DNA of 60,857 nucleotides from an uncultured Lachnotalea sp. (GTDB lineage: Bacteria > Bacillota > Clostridia > Lachnospirales > Lachnospiraceae). The stretch spans positions 1 through 60,857 of the forward strand of contig CAOKOS010000008.1 in NCBI GenBank assembly GCA_948470255.1, in the 5' to 3' direction. Positions 50,951 to 58,956 of the stretch are shown here, piece after piece. The notes under the pieces are model-generated. The model saw nothing but the letters and a program-made list of their open reading frames with translations. It was not told the DNA's origin and searched no databases. The position numbers and the translations under genes are program-made. How positions within the stretch are numbered: position 1 is the stretch's first letter; each line of letters starts with the position of its first letter.

Positions 50951-51943
50951 ATGAAAAGAAAAGCAGGTAAAATATTAATAGTCCTTTTATTTTTAGCCGG
51001 ATTGTCCCTGCTGCTGTACCCGTTTGTGGCAAATCAGTGGAATAATTACAGACAGAAACAACTACTTAACGATTTTGACCAGGCGGTGGCCGGTAAAGAG
51101 GCGGCGGGAACCATTGACTATGAGGCTGAGTGGAATTTGGCGGTGGATTACAATAATGCCCTTTTGCCAAGTATTCTGCCGGATTCTTTTGCGGATGCTG
51201 AGGCTGCGGAGGAAGACGAAGCTTATATGTCCTGTCTGGATATTGCCGGAAACGGCGTGATGGGGACGGTGGAGGTTCCCAAAATAGGGATTACGCTTCC
51301 AATTTTCCACACCACAAAGGAAGAACTACTGGAAATGGCGGCAGGCCATCTGGAGGGAAGTTCCCTCCCGGTGGGCGGGGAGAGTACCCATACTGTGATT
51401 TCTGCTCACAGAGGGCTGCCCAGTGCAGCGTTGTTTACAGATTTGGATAAAATAGAAGAAGGAGATCATTTTCTTCTTCATATTTTAAATGAGACGCTTT
51501 GTTATGAAGTTGATTTGATTTCTGTGGTGGAGCCGGAGGACACGAGGGTCCTGGCGGTGGAATACAAGGAAGACCTGGCGACCCTTATGACTTGTACACC
51601 TTATGGGATCAACAGCCACCGTTTGATGGTACGGGGGCACAGGGTGCCTTATGTGCCTGAAGCAGTCGCGGATGAAAAAGTGCCTTTCAGCAATATGAGC
51701 CTGCATACCAATTACCTTTTATGGGTGGTTGTGGGAATCGTGATCACCGGGGCGTTCAGCTTTTTCCTGTACAGGAGAGAAAAGAAATTGTCATTAAAGA
51801 AGGCCGGGAAAGTTTCCGGGGAAAACCAGCCGGAAACAGGGGAAGCGGCTGAAGAGGAGTTGCTAGAGGATATAGAAGCGCCCAGGGAAGAGGAATTGGC
51901 AGAGAAACCGGAGGAGGAAAGCCAGGAGGAAATGAAACCATGA
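50951..51943 (+). CDS. Class C pilin-polymerising sortase 1
   Basis: A 330-residue sortase with an N-terminal helix (about 7-26), catalytic domain, second helix (LLWVVVGIVITGAFSFFLY) and a long Glu-rich tail. The catalytic triad is visible: His153 in ISAHRGLPSA, Cys215 in TLMTCTPYG and Arg224 in NSHRLMVRGHR. The C-terminal helix marks class C (SrtC), which joins pilin subunits by a Lys-LPXTG bond. I do not see the usual DP(F/W) lid motif. Its acidic tail of ~50 residues is unusual. It overlaps the second sortase by four bases. Confidence 0.92.
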   Translation: MKRKAGKILIVLLFLAGLSLLLYPFVANQWNNYRQKQLLNDFDQAVAGKEAAGTIDYEAEWNLAVDYNNALLPSILPDSFADAEAAEEDEAYMSCLDIAGNGVMGTVEVPKIGITLPIFHTTKEELLEMAAGHLEGSSLPVGGESTHTVISAHRGLPSAALFTDLDKIEEGDHFLLHILNETLCYEVDLISVVEPEDTRVLAVEYKEDLATLMTCTPYGINSHRLMVRGHRVPYVPEAVADEKVPFSNMSLHTNYLLWVVVGIVITGAFSFFLYRREKKLSLKKAGKVSGENQPETGEAAEEELLEDIEAPREEELAEKPEEESQEEMKP

Positions 51944-52833
51944 AACGGAAGATATCCACAGTCCTGATTGTACTTTTATTTCTCGCCGGCCTGGGAATTC
52001 TTGCGTACCCTACGATTTCCGACCAGTGGAACACTTACAGGCAGTCGAAGCTCATCTCCGGTTACGATGCGGCGGTGAGCCAGATGAAAGAGGAAGATTT
52101 TGAAGAAGACTGGGAAGCTGCAGGAGCTTATAACCGGTCGTTTACGCAAAATAAAATACTGGCAGATGTATTCGGGCTTGACGGGGCAGAGGACATAAAA
52201 GGGACAGAATACTGGAAAGTACTCAATGTCACTGGGGACGGTATTATGGGATACCTTACTATCCCCAAAATAAATGTGAAACTTTCTGTTTACCATGGGA
52301 CAGCTGAAGAGGTACTGGACACAGGAGTCGGGCATATGAACGGTACAAAGCTTCCCATTGGCGGGGAAAATAACCATAGTGTCCTGTCTGCCCACAGGGG
52401 GCTTCCCAGCGCGAAGCTTTTTACAGATATCGACCAGCTGGCCCGGGGTGACCGGTTTTATCTGCACATTTTGAATGAAGATTTGGCATATGAGGTGGAT
52501 CAGGTTTTGCCGATGGTGGATAAAGATGATTTTGATACGCTGGAGGAAGCTCTTAAGGTAGAACCGGGACAGGATTATGTGACACTGTTTACCTGTACCC
52601 CTTATGGTGTCAATAGTCACCGCCTGCTGGTGAGGGGGCACAGAGTTCCTTATGATGGGGAACTGGAATCCACACCTGTGGAATCCATGGTGCAGGCGAT
52701 TCAGAACTACTATATGTTGTACTTGTTGCTTGGTCTTGGAGTGACAGTTTTAGCGATTCTGATTTTACGCCGCGTTATGAGGAGAAAGAAAGGGAAGCAG
52801 ACAGAGGGAGAGAACGAGGAGGGAAAGAATTGA
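51940..52833 (+). CDS. Class C pilin-polymerising sortase 2
   Basis: A 297-residue class C sortase, a paralogue of the preceding one. Triad: His152 (LSAHRGLPSA), Cys219 (TLFTCTPYG), Arg228 (NSHRLLVRGHR). It has N- and C-terminal membrane helices and a short basic/acidic tail. The lid segment before the barrel (DVFGLDGAED) differs from sortase 1, so the two may prefer different pilins: the LPSTG shaft subunit versus the LPNAG adhesin. It overlaps the next gene by four bases (TTGA). Confidence 0.92.
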   Translation: MKRKISTVLIVLLFLAGLGILAYPTISDQWNTYRQSKLISGYDAAVSQMKEEDFEEDWEAAGAYNRSFTQNKILADVFGLDGAEDIKGTEYWKVLNVTGDGIMGYLTIPKINVKLSVYHGTAEEVLDTGVGHMNGTKLPIGGENNHSVLSAHRGLPSAKLFTDIDQLARGDRFYLHILNEDLAYEVDQVLPMVDKDDFDTLEEALKVEPGQDYVTLFTCTPYGVNSHRLLVRGHRVPYDGELESTPVESMVQAIQNYYMLYLLLGLGVTVLAILILRRVMRRKKGKQTEGENEEGKN

Positions 52834-53909
52834 AGATAAGTAAAAAAGTAAGAGGATGGTGCATACTGGCTCTGACGGCATTGCTGGCATTTCCCTGCCT
52901 GAATTTTATACGGACCCAGGCAGCCGGTGGAATTGACCCGGACAAAGACGACTGTAGCCTTACAGTATCTGTGGAAATAGGGCAGACAGATGAAGGCAAT
53001 AAAGAATATCTGGAAGATTTTAACCAGATGTCCATCCAGGTGTCGGTGTACCGGGTGGCAGATGTGGATATAACCGGCCAGCGGTATAATCCGACAGAAG
53101 CTTTTAAAAATATGGATTTTAGTAATCTTAGCCCGGAGCATAATGGGGACACTGCAGAACGCTGGCGTACGCTGGCTCAGGAAGCGGAGGGAATCAGGAC
53201 CGGGGCAAAAGAACCAGTGGAGGCGGCCGGGACTGTGGATGTGAAAAAACAGGAGGGAAGTATGGAGGCTGCCCAGGGTGTGATCGGGGGCCTGACCCCG
53301 GGTTTATATCTGGTGGTTCCTGAGGCTGCCTACAATCCCGATCATACGGTTCAGTATACATTTATCCCTTATTTGACGGCGCTCCCCGGCAGTGAGTATA
53401 CTTTGACGGGAACAGGGAGCGATGAATGGATTTATGATATGAAAATCGGCTTAAAACCGGAGGCGGAACCGCAGTTTGGAAAGCTGAATATTGTAAAAGC
53501 GCTGCAAAATTATAATGAAACCTTGGGCCAGGCCACTTTCGTATTCCATATTGTCGGTGTGGATAAAATGGGCGTCACAAAATATGATGAAGTAGCCAGT
53601 ATGACTTATACGGCGGCCGGAAGCAATACGGTTACGCTGGAAGGGATACCTGCCGGACTGAATGTGACGGTGACGGAGGTTTATTCCGGCTCTAGCTATA
53701 CGATTGTAGGATCTGATGAAAGTACGGCCCTTATCTGGTCGGATGCGGCCATATTAAATGGGGTTCCCGGAGCAGGAGAGGCGACAGTGACTTTTACCAA
53801 CCGCTACGACGGGGGGAACCGGGGCGGATACGGTGTGACGAATCATTTTGAGTCCGACGGTGACGGCGGCTGGATTTGGGAGAATCCCACAACGCCTCTT
53901 GAAGAATAG
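52830..53909 (+). CDS. Pilin-like secreted protein lacking a sorting signal
   Basis: A 359-residue protein with a signal peptide (ILALTALLAFPCLNF, cleavage near TQAAGG). It resembles SpaA-type pilins: IQVSVYRVADVD with YNPTEAFKNMD in the first domain; PGLYLVVPEA with YTFIPYLTALPG; and a final domain KLNIVKALQNYNETL, VTLEGIPAGLNVTVTEVY and ATVTFTNRY with the E-box-like VTVTEVY. The protein stops at WIWENPTTPLEE: no LPXTG, helix or basic tail. It may be held by isopeptide bonds, bind noncovalently, or be a base/tip subunit added by another route. The start is TTG overlapping the sortase stop, with GAGGAGGG in front; translational coupling is likely. Confidence 0.8.
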   Translation: MKISKKVRGWCILALTALLAFPCLNFIRTQAAGGIDPDKDDCSLTVSVEIGQTDEGNKEYLEDFNQMSIQVSVYRVADVDITGQRYNPTEAFKNMDFSNLSPEHNGDTAERWRTLAQEAEGIRTGAKEPVEAAGTVDVKKQEGSMEAAQGVIGGLTPGLYLVVPEAAYNPDHTVQYTFIPYLTALPGSEYTLTGTGSDEWIYDMKIGLKPEAEPQFGKLNIVKALQNYNETLGQATFVFHIVGVDKMGVTKYDEVASMTYTAAGSNTVTLEGIPAGLNVTVTEVYSGSSYTIVGSDESTALIWSDAAILNGVPGAGEATVTFTNRYDGGNRGGYGVTNHFESDGDGGWIWENPTTPLEE

Positions 53910-53924
53910 AAAGGAGCTGCAGCG

Positions 53925-54482
53925 ATGATGAAACATATAAAAGAGCAGAAAAAAATATTGATAATGTCAGCGGCAGCTTTGGGGATGGCCATGTTTTTAA
54001 CGCTGCAGGGGGCAGTGGCGTATTTCACCACTTATGTGTCCGCAGGCGGAAGCCAGGTGGTGCACCTGGGGGCGCAGACGGAGATCCATGAAGATGTAAG
54101 CAATATGACAAAGCATGTTTCCATTACGAATACTTCACAAATCAACGACTGTTTTGTACGGGTGAAGGTGTTTTATGGCGGGCAGCTGAATATTTCATAT
54201 GAGGATAAGAGTGGGAGCGGAGATCTCTGGGCTTATTCGCAGGAAGACGGGTATTGGTATTATAAACCGATCCTTACGGCGGGGGAGAGTACAGAGATTT
54301 TGGACGTAAAGATTGGCGACCTGCCAGAAGATTTTGGCAAAGACAGTTTTAATGTGGTGGTGATCCAGGAGTGTACGCCGGTGGCTTACGACGAGGCAGG
54401 AAACCCGGTTGCTGACTGGAATAAGGTTTATACGGATTACCAGGAAACTGACGGAGGCCAAGGAGAGGAGTCACAGAGCTGA
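53925..54482 (+). CDS. TasA/CalY-like exported fibre protein 1
   Basis: A 185-residue secreted protein. Its signal region ends GAVAYFTTYVSAGGSQVVHLG, the pattern of SipW-dependent substrates (TasA, camelysin: small hydrophobic run, then AYFT/S). The mature protein begins a beta-rich fold: TKHVSITNTSQINDCFVRVKV, YYKPILTAGES. No anchor follows. TasA family proteins assemble into extracellular fibres. A matching SipW-type peptidase is encoded at the end of the same operon. The last residues overlap the next gene by one base (TGATG region). Confidence 0.8.
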   Translation: MMKHIKEQKKILIMSAAALGMAMFLTLQGAVAYFTTYVSAGGSQVVHLGAQTEIHEDVSNMTKHVSITNTSQINDCFVRVKVFYGGQLNISYEDKSGSGDLWAYSQEDGYWYYKPILTAGESTEILDVKIGDLPEDFGKDSFNVVVIQECTPVAYDEAGNPVADWNKVYTDYQETDGGQGEESQS

Positions 54483-55210
54483 TGGGAAAGAAAAAAGTCA
54501 CGTATTTGCTGCTTGTGCTGGCGGTGCTTTTGCTTATGGGAAGCGCAGTGGGAAGTACCAGGGCGGCGCTTACTTATTACAGTGAAAACTATACGGCAGA
54601 GATTACAGTCTCCCAGATTGGCGTAAGCCTCCTTGAAAACGGTGAGGTTGTAAGCAGCCGGGATTATAATCAGAATGGATGGCAGACCGGAAGCAACAGG
54701 GGCAAAGGCGCCACAGGCGGCGCTCTGCTTTTGAATATGCTGGGGCCGGATGAGAAGCTGGCATTAAATAAAGAATATGCCGAAAACCTGACGGTCAGGA
54801 ACAGCGGATCCATTGACCAGTATGTCCGGGTTCGGATTTATCGCTACTGGATGAGGGACGGGGAAAAAATACCCAGCCTTTCTCCGGATCTGATTGACCT
54901 GAACCTGGTCAATGCAGATTCATGGATAAAGAATCCCAATGAAACGGCAGAGTGTACAGAGTTATTTTATAAAGGGATTTTAAGTTCTGGCGAAGAGACG
55001 GAAGCTTTTGCCGACACGATTCGGATTGACGGCAGCCTGTCTTATGAGGCTAAGGTTGAGACAAACGGGGATGTTATCACCACTGTTTATAAGTATGATG
55101 GAGTGGAATTCCATGTGGATGTAGAGGTAGATGCGGTACAGACCCACAATGCCAAGGATGCGATCAAAAGCGCATGGGGCGTGGATGCAGAAAGCCTTGG
55201 GATTTTATAA
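54482..55210 (+). CDS. TasA/CalY-like exported fibre protein 2
   Basis: A 242-residue protein with a similar SipW-type signal (LLVLAVLLLMGSAVGSTRAALTYYSENY). The mature part continues TAEITVSQIGVSLLENGE and LTVRNSGSIDQYVRVRIYRYW, the same NT.S...(D/Q)..VRV block as the preceding protein, so the two are distant paralogues. No membrane anchor or sorting signal. Probably a second fibre or minor subunit processed by the SipW enzyme downstream. Confidence 0.78.
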   Translation: MGKKKVTYLLLVLAVLLLMGSAVGSTRAALTYYSENYTAEITVSQIGVSLLENGEVVSSRDYNQNGWQTGSNRGKGATGGALLLNMLGPDEKLALNKEYAENLTVRNSGSIDQYVRVRIYRYWMRDGEKIPSLSPDLIDLNLVNADSWIKNPNETAECTELFYKGILSSGEETEAFADTIRIDGSLSYEAKVETNGDVITTVYKYDGVEFHVDVEVDAVQTHNAKDAIKSAWGVDAESLGIL

Positions 55211-55225
55211 AGGAGGGCAGGGAAA

Positions 55226-56011
55226 ATGAAGGGAAAATGGAAGAGCTTCAGCCTGGCGGCAGCGCTGCTTCTGATCCTTGGACTCTCGGTACCGGACATT
55301 GCGGCGCAGGCAGAGGACTTGCAGGGAGAGGCCGGATGGCAGGTGACATTCGATGGGAAAAAGATGGAGAACAATTTCACCACAGGCGGTATGAGTGATG
55401 AAATCGGGGCTATGCAGCCGGGGGATTCGGTGGAATTGACCATTACGCTGAAAAATGTCTTTGACGGCCAGGCAGACTGGTATATGAAGAACCAGGTGCT
55501 TCAGTCCCTGGAGGATGCCGGGGATGCTGCCGGCGGCGCTTATGATTATCTGCTGACTTATACAGATACGAAGGGAGAGACTACGACACTTTATTCCAGT
55601 GAAAAGTTTGGCGGAGACGGCAGGATCAATGGCGTGGGACTCCACGGGGCGACAAAGACTCTGGATGATTACTTTTATCTGGACAGGATGGAAAAAGGGG
55701 ATTTTGGCGTGGTGAAGTTAAAAGTGGCGCTGGATGGCGAAACTTTGGTGAACGATTACCAGAATACCCTTGCCAGGCTGCAGATGGACTTTGCCACAGA
55801 GCTTATAAGTTCAGGAGGCGGTTCCCGGAATAAGATCATAAAGACTGGTGATGAGGCAGATATCATGCGGAATATTATCATCATGTTTGCATCTGGACTG
55901 GTGCTTTTGATCGGCGGTATTTTGCTGCTTCGCCGACAGCAGGAAGAAGAAGCTCCGGCAGAGGCAGTTTTGGTGGAGACAGAAGGCAAGACAGGGGGAA
56001 AGAGGAGGTAG
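55226..56011 (+). CDS. Pilus-locus surface protein with IKTGD and C-terminal helix
   Basis: A 261-residue protein: signal peptide (AAALLLILGLSVPDIAAQA), a beta-rich outside domain (GWQVTFDGKKMENNFTTGG in part, MQPGDSVELTITLKNV, DWYMKNQVLQSLE), then IIKTGDEADIM followed by a membrane helix and basic RRQ and tail. The motif before the helix is like the PKTGD-type sorting signals of Lachnospiraceae but lacks the Pro, so sortase recognition is doubtful and it may stay as a membrane protein. It follows the two TasA-like genes and may anchor their fibres. Confidence 0.75.
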   Translation: MKGKWKSFSLAAALLLILGLSVPDIAAQAEDLQGEAGWQVTFDGKKMENNFTTGGMSDEIGAMQPGDSVELTITLKNVFDGQADWYMKNQVLQSLEDAGDAAGGAYDYLLTYTDTKGETTTLYSSEKFGGDGRINGVGLHGATKTLDDYFYLDRMEKGDFGVVKLKVALDGETLVNDYQNTLARLQMDFATELISSGGGSRNKIIKTGDEADIMRNIIIMFASGLVLLIGGILLLRRQQEEEAPAEAVLVETEGKTGGKRR

Positions 56012-56017
56012 TATCTG

Positions 56018-57004
56018 ATGAAATGGCTGAAATATGTGTGTGTAAGTCTTTTACTCCTGTCAGTGTTTGTCATGGCAGACGGAAAAACTGCATTTGCGGC
56101 AGAAGAGGAAGAGTATACTTACACTGTGAGGCTGTATGCTGGAAATCTGGGAACCCTTACAGAGGAGGGGATTGAGATTGATTCGGAATCGGCAAGTATT
56201 TCTTACAGCGGGGACGAGATTGTGATTACGGGACTCAAGTATCGCGATACTGTCTACATCACACCCCAGGCTGCTGCGGTTTCCATGGACGACAGGTATT
56301 ATGTCAGAGGTGTCAAAAGATCCGGACGGGATAATTCAGAGGCAGAAGCGCCGTCTTTTTCTGTGGGAAGCGACAGGGATTTTGTGGTTGCTTACGGTGT
56401 CAGCGGTGAGACTGTCGCTTATACTGTCAATTATGTGGATATGGACGGAAGAGAAATCCTGACAAGTGATACTTACCGCGGAAATATAGGGGAGAGGCAG
56501 TATATATCTTCCCGTTATATCGACGGATATCAGCCCCAGGTTTTAAATATGGTGAAAACCTTATCTGCAAATGAGGCGGAAAATGTCTTCACCTTCCAGT
56601 ATGTTCCTGAATCAGAAGCAGGGACACAGGAAAGCGGAGCAGGAACGCCGGGAGAGGGCGTCCCCGGAGATGGGGCAGACGAGGCGGAAGAAGAGCAGGT
56701 ACAGCAGATTGGCGAGGAAGACGTCCCTCTGGGCGGGGACATGACGGGACAGATTGCTGATGAAGATGTTCCCCTCGGACAAAAACTGGTAAAAGATCTG
56801 GATGATGAAGAAGTGCCTCTGGGAACTTTTAAGGATGAAATAAAAAATACTGTGCTGGGATATTTCCCCGTTTATATCGGGATAGGCATTGCCGCCCTGG
56901 CTATATTGGCCATAGCAGCAGTCTATCTGAAAAAAAGGCGTAAAGCTGTGAATGTAGAAACGGCCAGAAAGGAAAATGGCGTATTAACCGGCCGCAGGAA
57001 GTAA
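56018..57004 (+). CDS. MucBP-like membrane-anchored protein with VPLG repeats
   Basis: A 328-residue surface protein with a signal peptide (ending KTAFAA). The second half of its outside part is MucBP-like: VAYTVNYVDMDGREILTSDT, GNIGERQYISSRYIDGYQP and FTFQYVPES. A Gly/Glu-rich linker then carries three copies of (D/E)(D/E)xVPLG: EEDVPLGG, DEDVPLGQ and DEEVPLGT (about 56716-56825). A membrane helix and KKRRKA tail end the protein. No LPXTG is seen. DEDVPL motifs are familiar in other Firmicute surface proteins just before the membrane anchor. May tether or bind the fibre proteins of this locus. Confidence 0.75.
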   Translation: MKWLKYVCVSLLLLSVFVMADGKTAFAAEEEEYTYTVRLYAGNLGTLTEEGIEIDSESASISYSGDEIVITGLKYRDTVYITPQAAAVSMDDRYYVRGVKRSGRDNSEAEAPSFSVGSDRDFVVAYGVSGETVAYTVNYVDMDGREILTSDTYRGNIGERQYISSRYIDGYQPQVLNMVKTLSANEAENVFTFQYVPESEAGTQESGAGTPGEGVPGDGADEAEEEQVQQIGEEDVPLGGDMTGQIADEDVPLGQKLVKDLDDEEVPLGTFKDEIKNTVLGYFPVYIGIGIAALAILAIAAVYLKKRRKAVNVETARKENGVLTGRRK

Positions 57005-57006
57005 CT

Positions 57007-57612
57007 ATGGGAGAAACAGAAGGCGCAAGGAAAAGAAAAATACAGGAAGCAAAGGCGCAGGAAACCGCAGAGGAAATAAAGAAAGAGGAGATAAAAAAGG
57101 AAGCAAGGCCGGGGGAGAAAAGAAGGCGCAGAAGTGGGAAAATCTGCAGCGCCATAGGGACGATATTGATTGTAGCTGTAATCCTTTTGTGTTCCATGCT
57201 GGTGTTGCCGGGCTTCTTCGGTTATCATATGTATCATGTACTAAGCGGCAGTATGGAGCCGGCCATGCCGGTGGGAAGCTTGATTTATGTCCGGGAGGAA
57301 CAGCCGGAAGAGGTGGAGGCAGATGATATTATCGCATTTTACGGTTCCATGGAGGACTCAGGGATTATTACCCACCGGGTGATAAAAAACAATGTGGTAT
57401 CCGGTACATTTCGGACAAAAGGGGATGCCAATGGGGAAGAAGACCCTCTTCCTGTGTCTTATGACAATTATATCGGCAGTGTGGCGGTTACAGTCCCTTA
57501 TGTGGGAATTGTGCTGACGTCTATGACGTCCCTGTATGGGAAAATAGCGGCAGTCTGCGTGGTGCTGTTGGGGGTAGTATTAAATCTGATAGGTTCCAGA
57601 CAAGGAAGATGA
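57007..57612 (+). CDS. sipW: SipW-type signal peptidase (Ser/His type)
   Basis: A 201-residue membrane signal peptidase of the ER/archaeal type. The ~45-residue cytoplasmic N terminus is highly charged. Helix 1 (about 48-70) precedes the catalytic Ser82 in LSGSMEPAM; the general base is His123 in GIITHRVIKN instead of Lys. RTKGDANGEEDP is the third conserved block. A second helix ends the protein. In Bacillus SipW processes TasA and TapA, so the TasA-like proteins encoded a few genes upstream are likely substrates. It closes the operon and is followed by a strong terminator. Confidence 0.92.
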   Translation: MGETEGARKRKIQEAKAQETAEEIKKEEIKKEARPGEKRRRRSGKICSAIGTILIVAVILLCSMLVLPGFFGYHMYHVLSGSMEPAMPVGSLIYVREEQPEEVEADDIIAFYGSMEDSGIITHRVIKNNVVSGTFRTKGDANGEEDPLPVSYDNYIGSVAVTVPYVGIVLTSMTSLYGKIAAVCVVLLGVVLNLIGSRQGR

Positions 57613-57622
57613 AACAAAGATA

Positions 57623-57662
57623 GGGGCTGTGCGCTAATTACTTAGTGGGACGGCTCCTTTTT
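57623..57662 (+). terminator. Terminator of the surface-fibre operon
   Basis: GGGGCTGT (57623-57630) pairs with ACGGCTCC (57650-57657), continued inwards by CGCTAA with TTAGTGG; a T run at 57658-57662 follows. Confidence 0.82.
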
Positions 57663-57664
57663 CA

Positions 57665-57694
57665 TTTGTAAAATATAAAAGATTTGTTTATAAT
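57665..57694 (+). promoter_or_regulatory. Probable promoter of the ATPase-DUF4276 pair
   Basis: TTTGTA and TATAAT are 18 bases apart in A+T-rich DNA, 29 bases before the ATPase start, which has TGGAGG in front. Confidence 0.5.
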
Positions 57695-57723
57695 TAAATA
57701 TATTAATTTTCTGGAGGTAATAC

Positions 57724-58944
57724 ATGGGAAAGATAGAGGGGGTCAAAATTCAAAATTTCGGACCATTAAAAGATATTGTTATGGGAAAAACTCTTTCCAA
57801 CCAGGAGGCCGGCGCCTTAAGTAATATGACGGCTATCATAGGCCCCAGTGGAAACGGGAAAAGCACATTGGCTGATGCATTTGGCTTTCTTGCAGACTGT
57901 CTGGAAATGGGGGTGGAAGCTGCCTGCGATGAGAAAAACCGAGGTGGTTTTGAACAAATTCGTTCACAAGGGTGTACAGGTTCCATAGCGTTTGAGCTGT
58001 ATTATCGTGAGAGAAGCACTGCGCGCCCAATTACATATGAACTAAAAATCAATATGGATGAAATGGGACGGCCTTATGTGGAAGAAGAACGCCTTAGACA
58101 GAGGGTTCAGAAACGGGGGTGGCCGTTGTCCTTTCTGCACCTTCAGAATGGGAAAGGATATGCTTTTGAGGGAACGGAGGGATGGCAGGATGAAACAGGC
58201 CGGATTTTAAGCGGAGAAAAAAAGGAAGTGGAACTGTCTGATAAAAGGAAGCTGGGGATCGTGACCATTGGCGCCATGAAGCAATATCAGCGTGTGGAAA
58301 GTTTTTTGGCATTTCTTAAAAGTTGGTATCTGTGCTATTTTTCACCGGATGCGGCGAGGATGCTGCAGACGGCGGCGCCGCAGCCATATTTGAATCGTGA
58401 TGGCAGCAATATTAACAACGTAGCGGGATATATGTACCGTGAAAATAAAAAAGAATTTGAAAAGGTATTGAAAGAGATCCAGACAAAATTACCGGGAATA
58501 GATAAAATAGAACCGGTACGATTTGATAACGGGCAAATGATGCTCAAATTCTGGGAAAAAGGATTTCAAAAAGCTTTTTATTCACCTAGGATGTCAGATG
58601 GGACGTTGAAACTGTTCGCTTATTATTTATTGCTGCATGAAAAGAATCCCAGGCAGCTGGTTTTTATTGAAGAGCCGGAAAATGGGCTGTATCATCAGTA
58701 TCTAGGGCTGTTAGCTGATGAAATGGTAGAAAATGTGGGAAGAGGATTCTCAAAACAATTATTTGTGACCACCCACAGCCCATTTTTTGTAAATACGCTG
58801 AATCCGCAGGACGTATGGGTACTTATGAAGGGGGAGGATGGTTTTTCAACGATTCAGAAAGCATCGGAATATCCTTTTGTTAAAGATTTGTATGATGAAA
58901 ATGTACCTTTGGGAGATATGTGGTATAGTAAATATTTTGGGTAG
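57724..58944 (+). CDS. AAA-family ATPase of an OLD/RloA-like type
   Basis: A 406-residue ABC-class/SMC-related ATPase. It begins VKIQNFGPLKDI, as RecF/OLD-type ATPases do. Walker A is GPSGNGKS (40-47). The Walker B Asp-Glu is in LVFIEEPENGLYH, the signature-like SDGTLKLFAYYLLL precedes it, and the switch His is in FVTTHSPFFVNTL. The central part carries an inserted helical region. It lacks a TOPRIM nuclease domain of its own; the next gene probably supplies one. Such ATPase + TOPRIM-like pairs (e.g. PARIS AriA-AriB, RloA) act in antiphage defence. That role is inferred here. Confidence 0.86.
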   Translation: MGKIEGVKIQNFGPLKDIVMGKTLSNQEAGALSNMTAIIGPSGNGKSTLADAFGFLADCLEMGVEAACDEKNRGGFEQIRSQGCTGSIAFELYYRERSTARPITYELKINMDEMGRPYVEEERLRQRVQKRGWPLSFLHLQNGKGYAFEGTEGWQDETGRILSGEKKEVELSDKRKLGIVTIGAMKQYQRVESFLAFLKSWYLCYFSPDAARMLQTAAPQPYLNRDGSNINNVAGYMYRENKKEFEKVLKEIQTKLPGIDKIEPVRFDNGQMMLKFWEKGFQKAFYSPRMSDGTLKLFAYYLLLHEKNPRQLVFIEEPENGLYHQYLGLLADEMVENVGRGFSKQLFVTTHSPFFVNTLNPQDVWVLMKGEDGFSTIQKASEYPFVKDLYDENVPLGDMWYSKYFG

Positions 58945-58956
58945 CGGAGGGATAAC

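Noticed and set aside
37754-57612. Integrated conjugative element or prophage starting at the integrase
   Set aside because: No direct-repeat att sites, relaxase, type IV secretion, excisionase, capsid or terminase genes are seen; the integrase is enclosed by its own inverted repeats.
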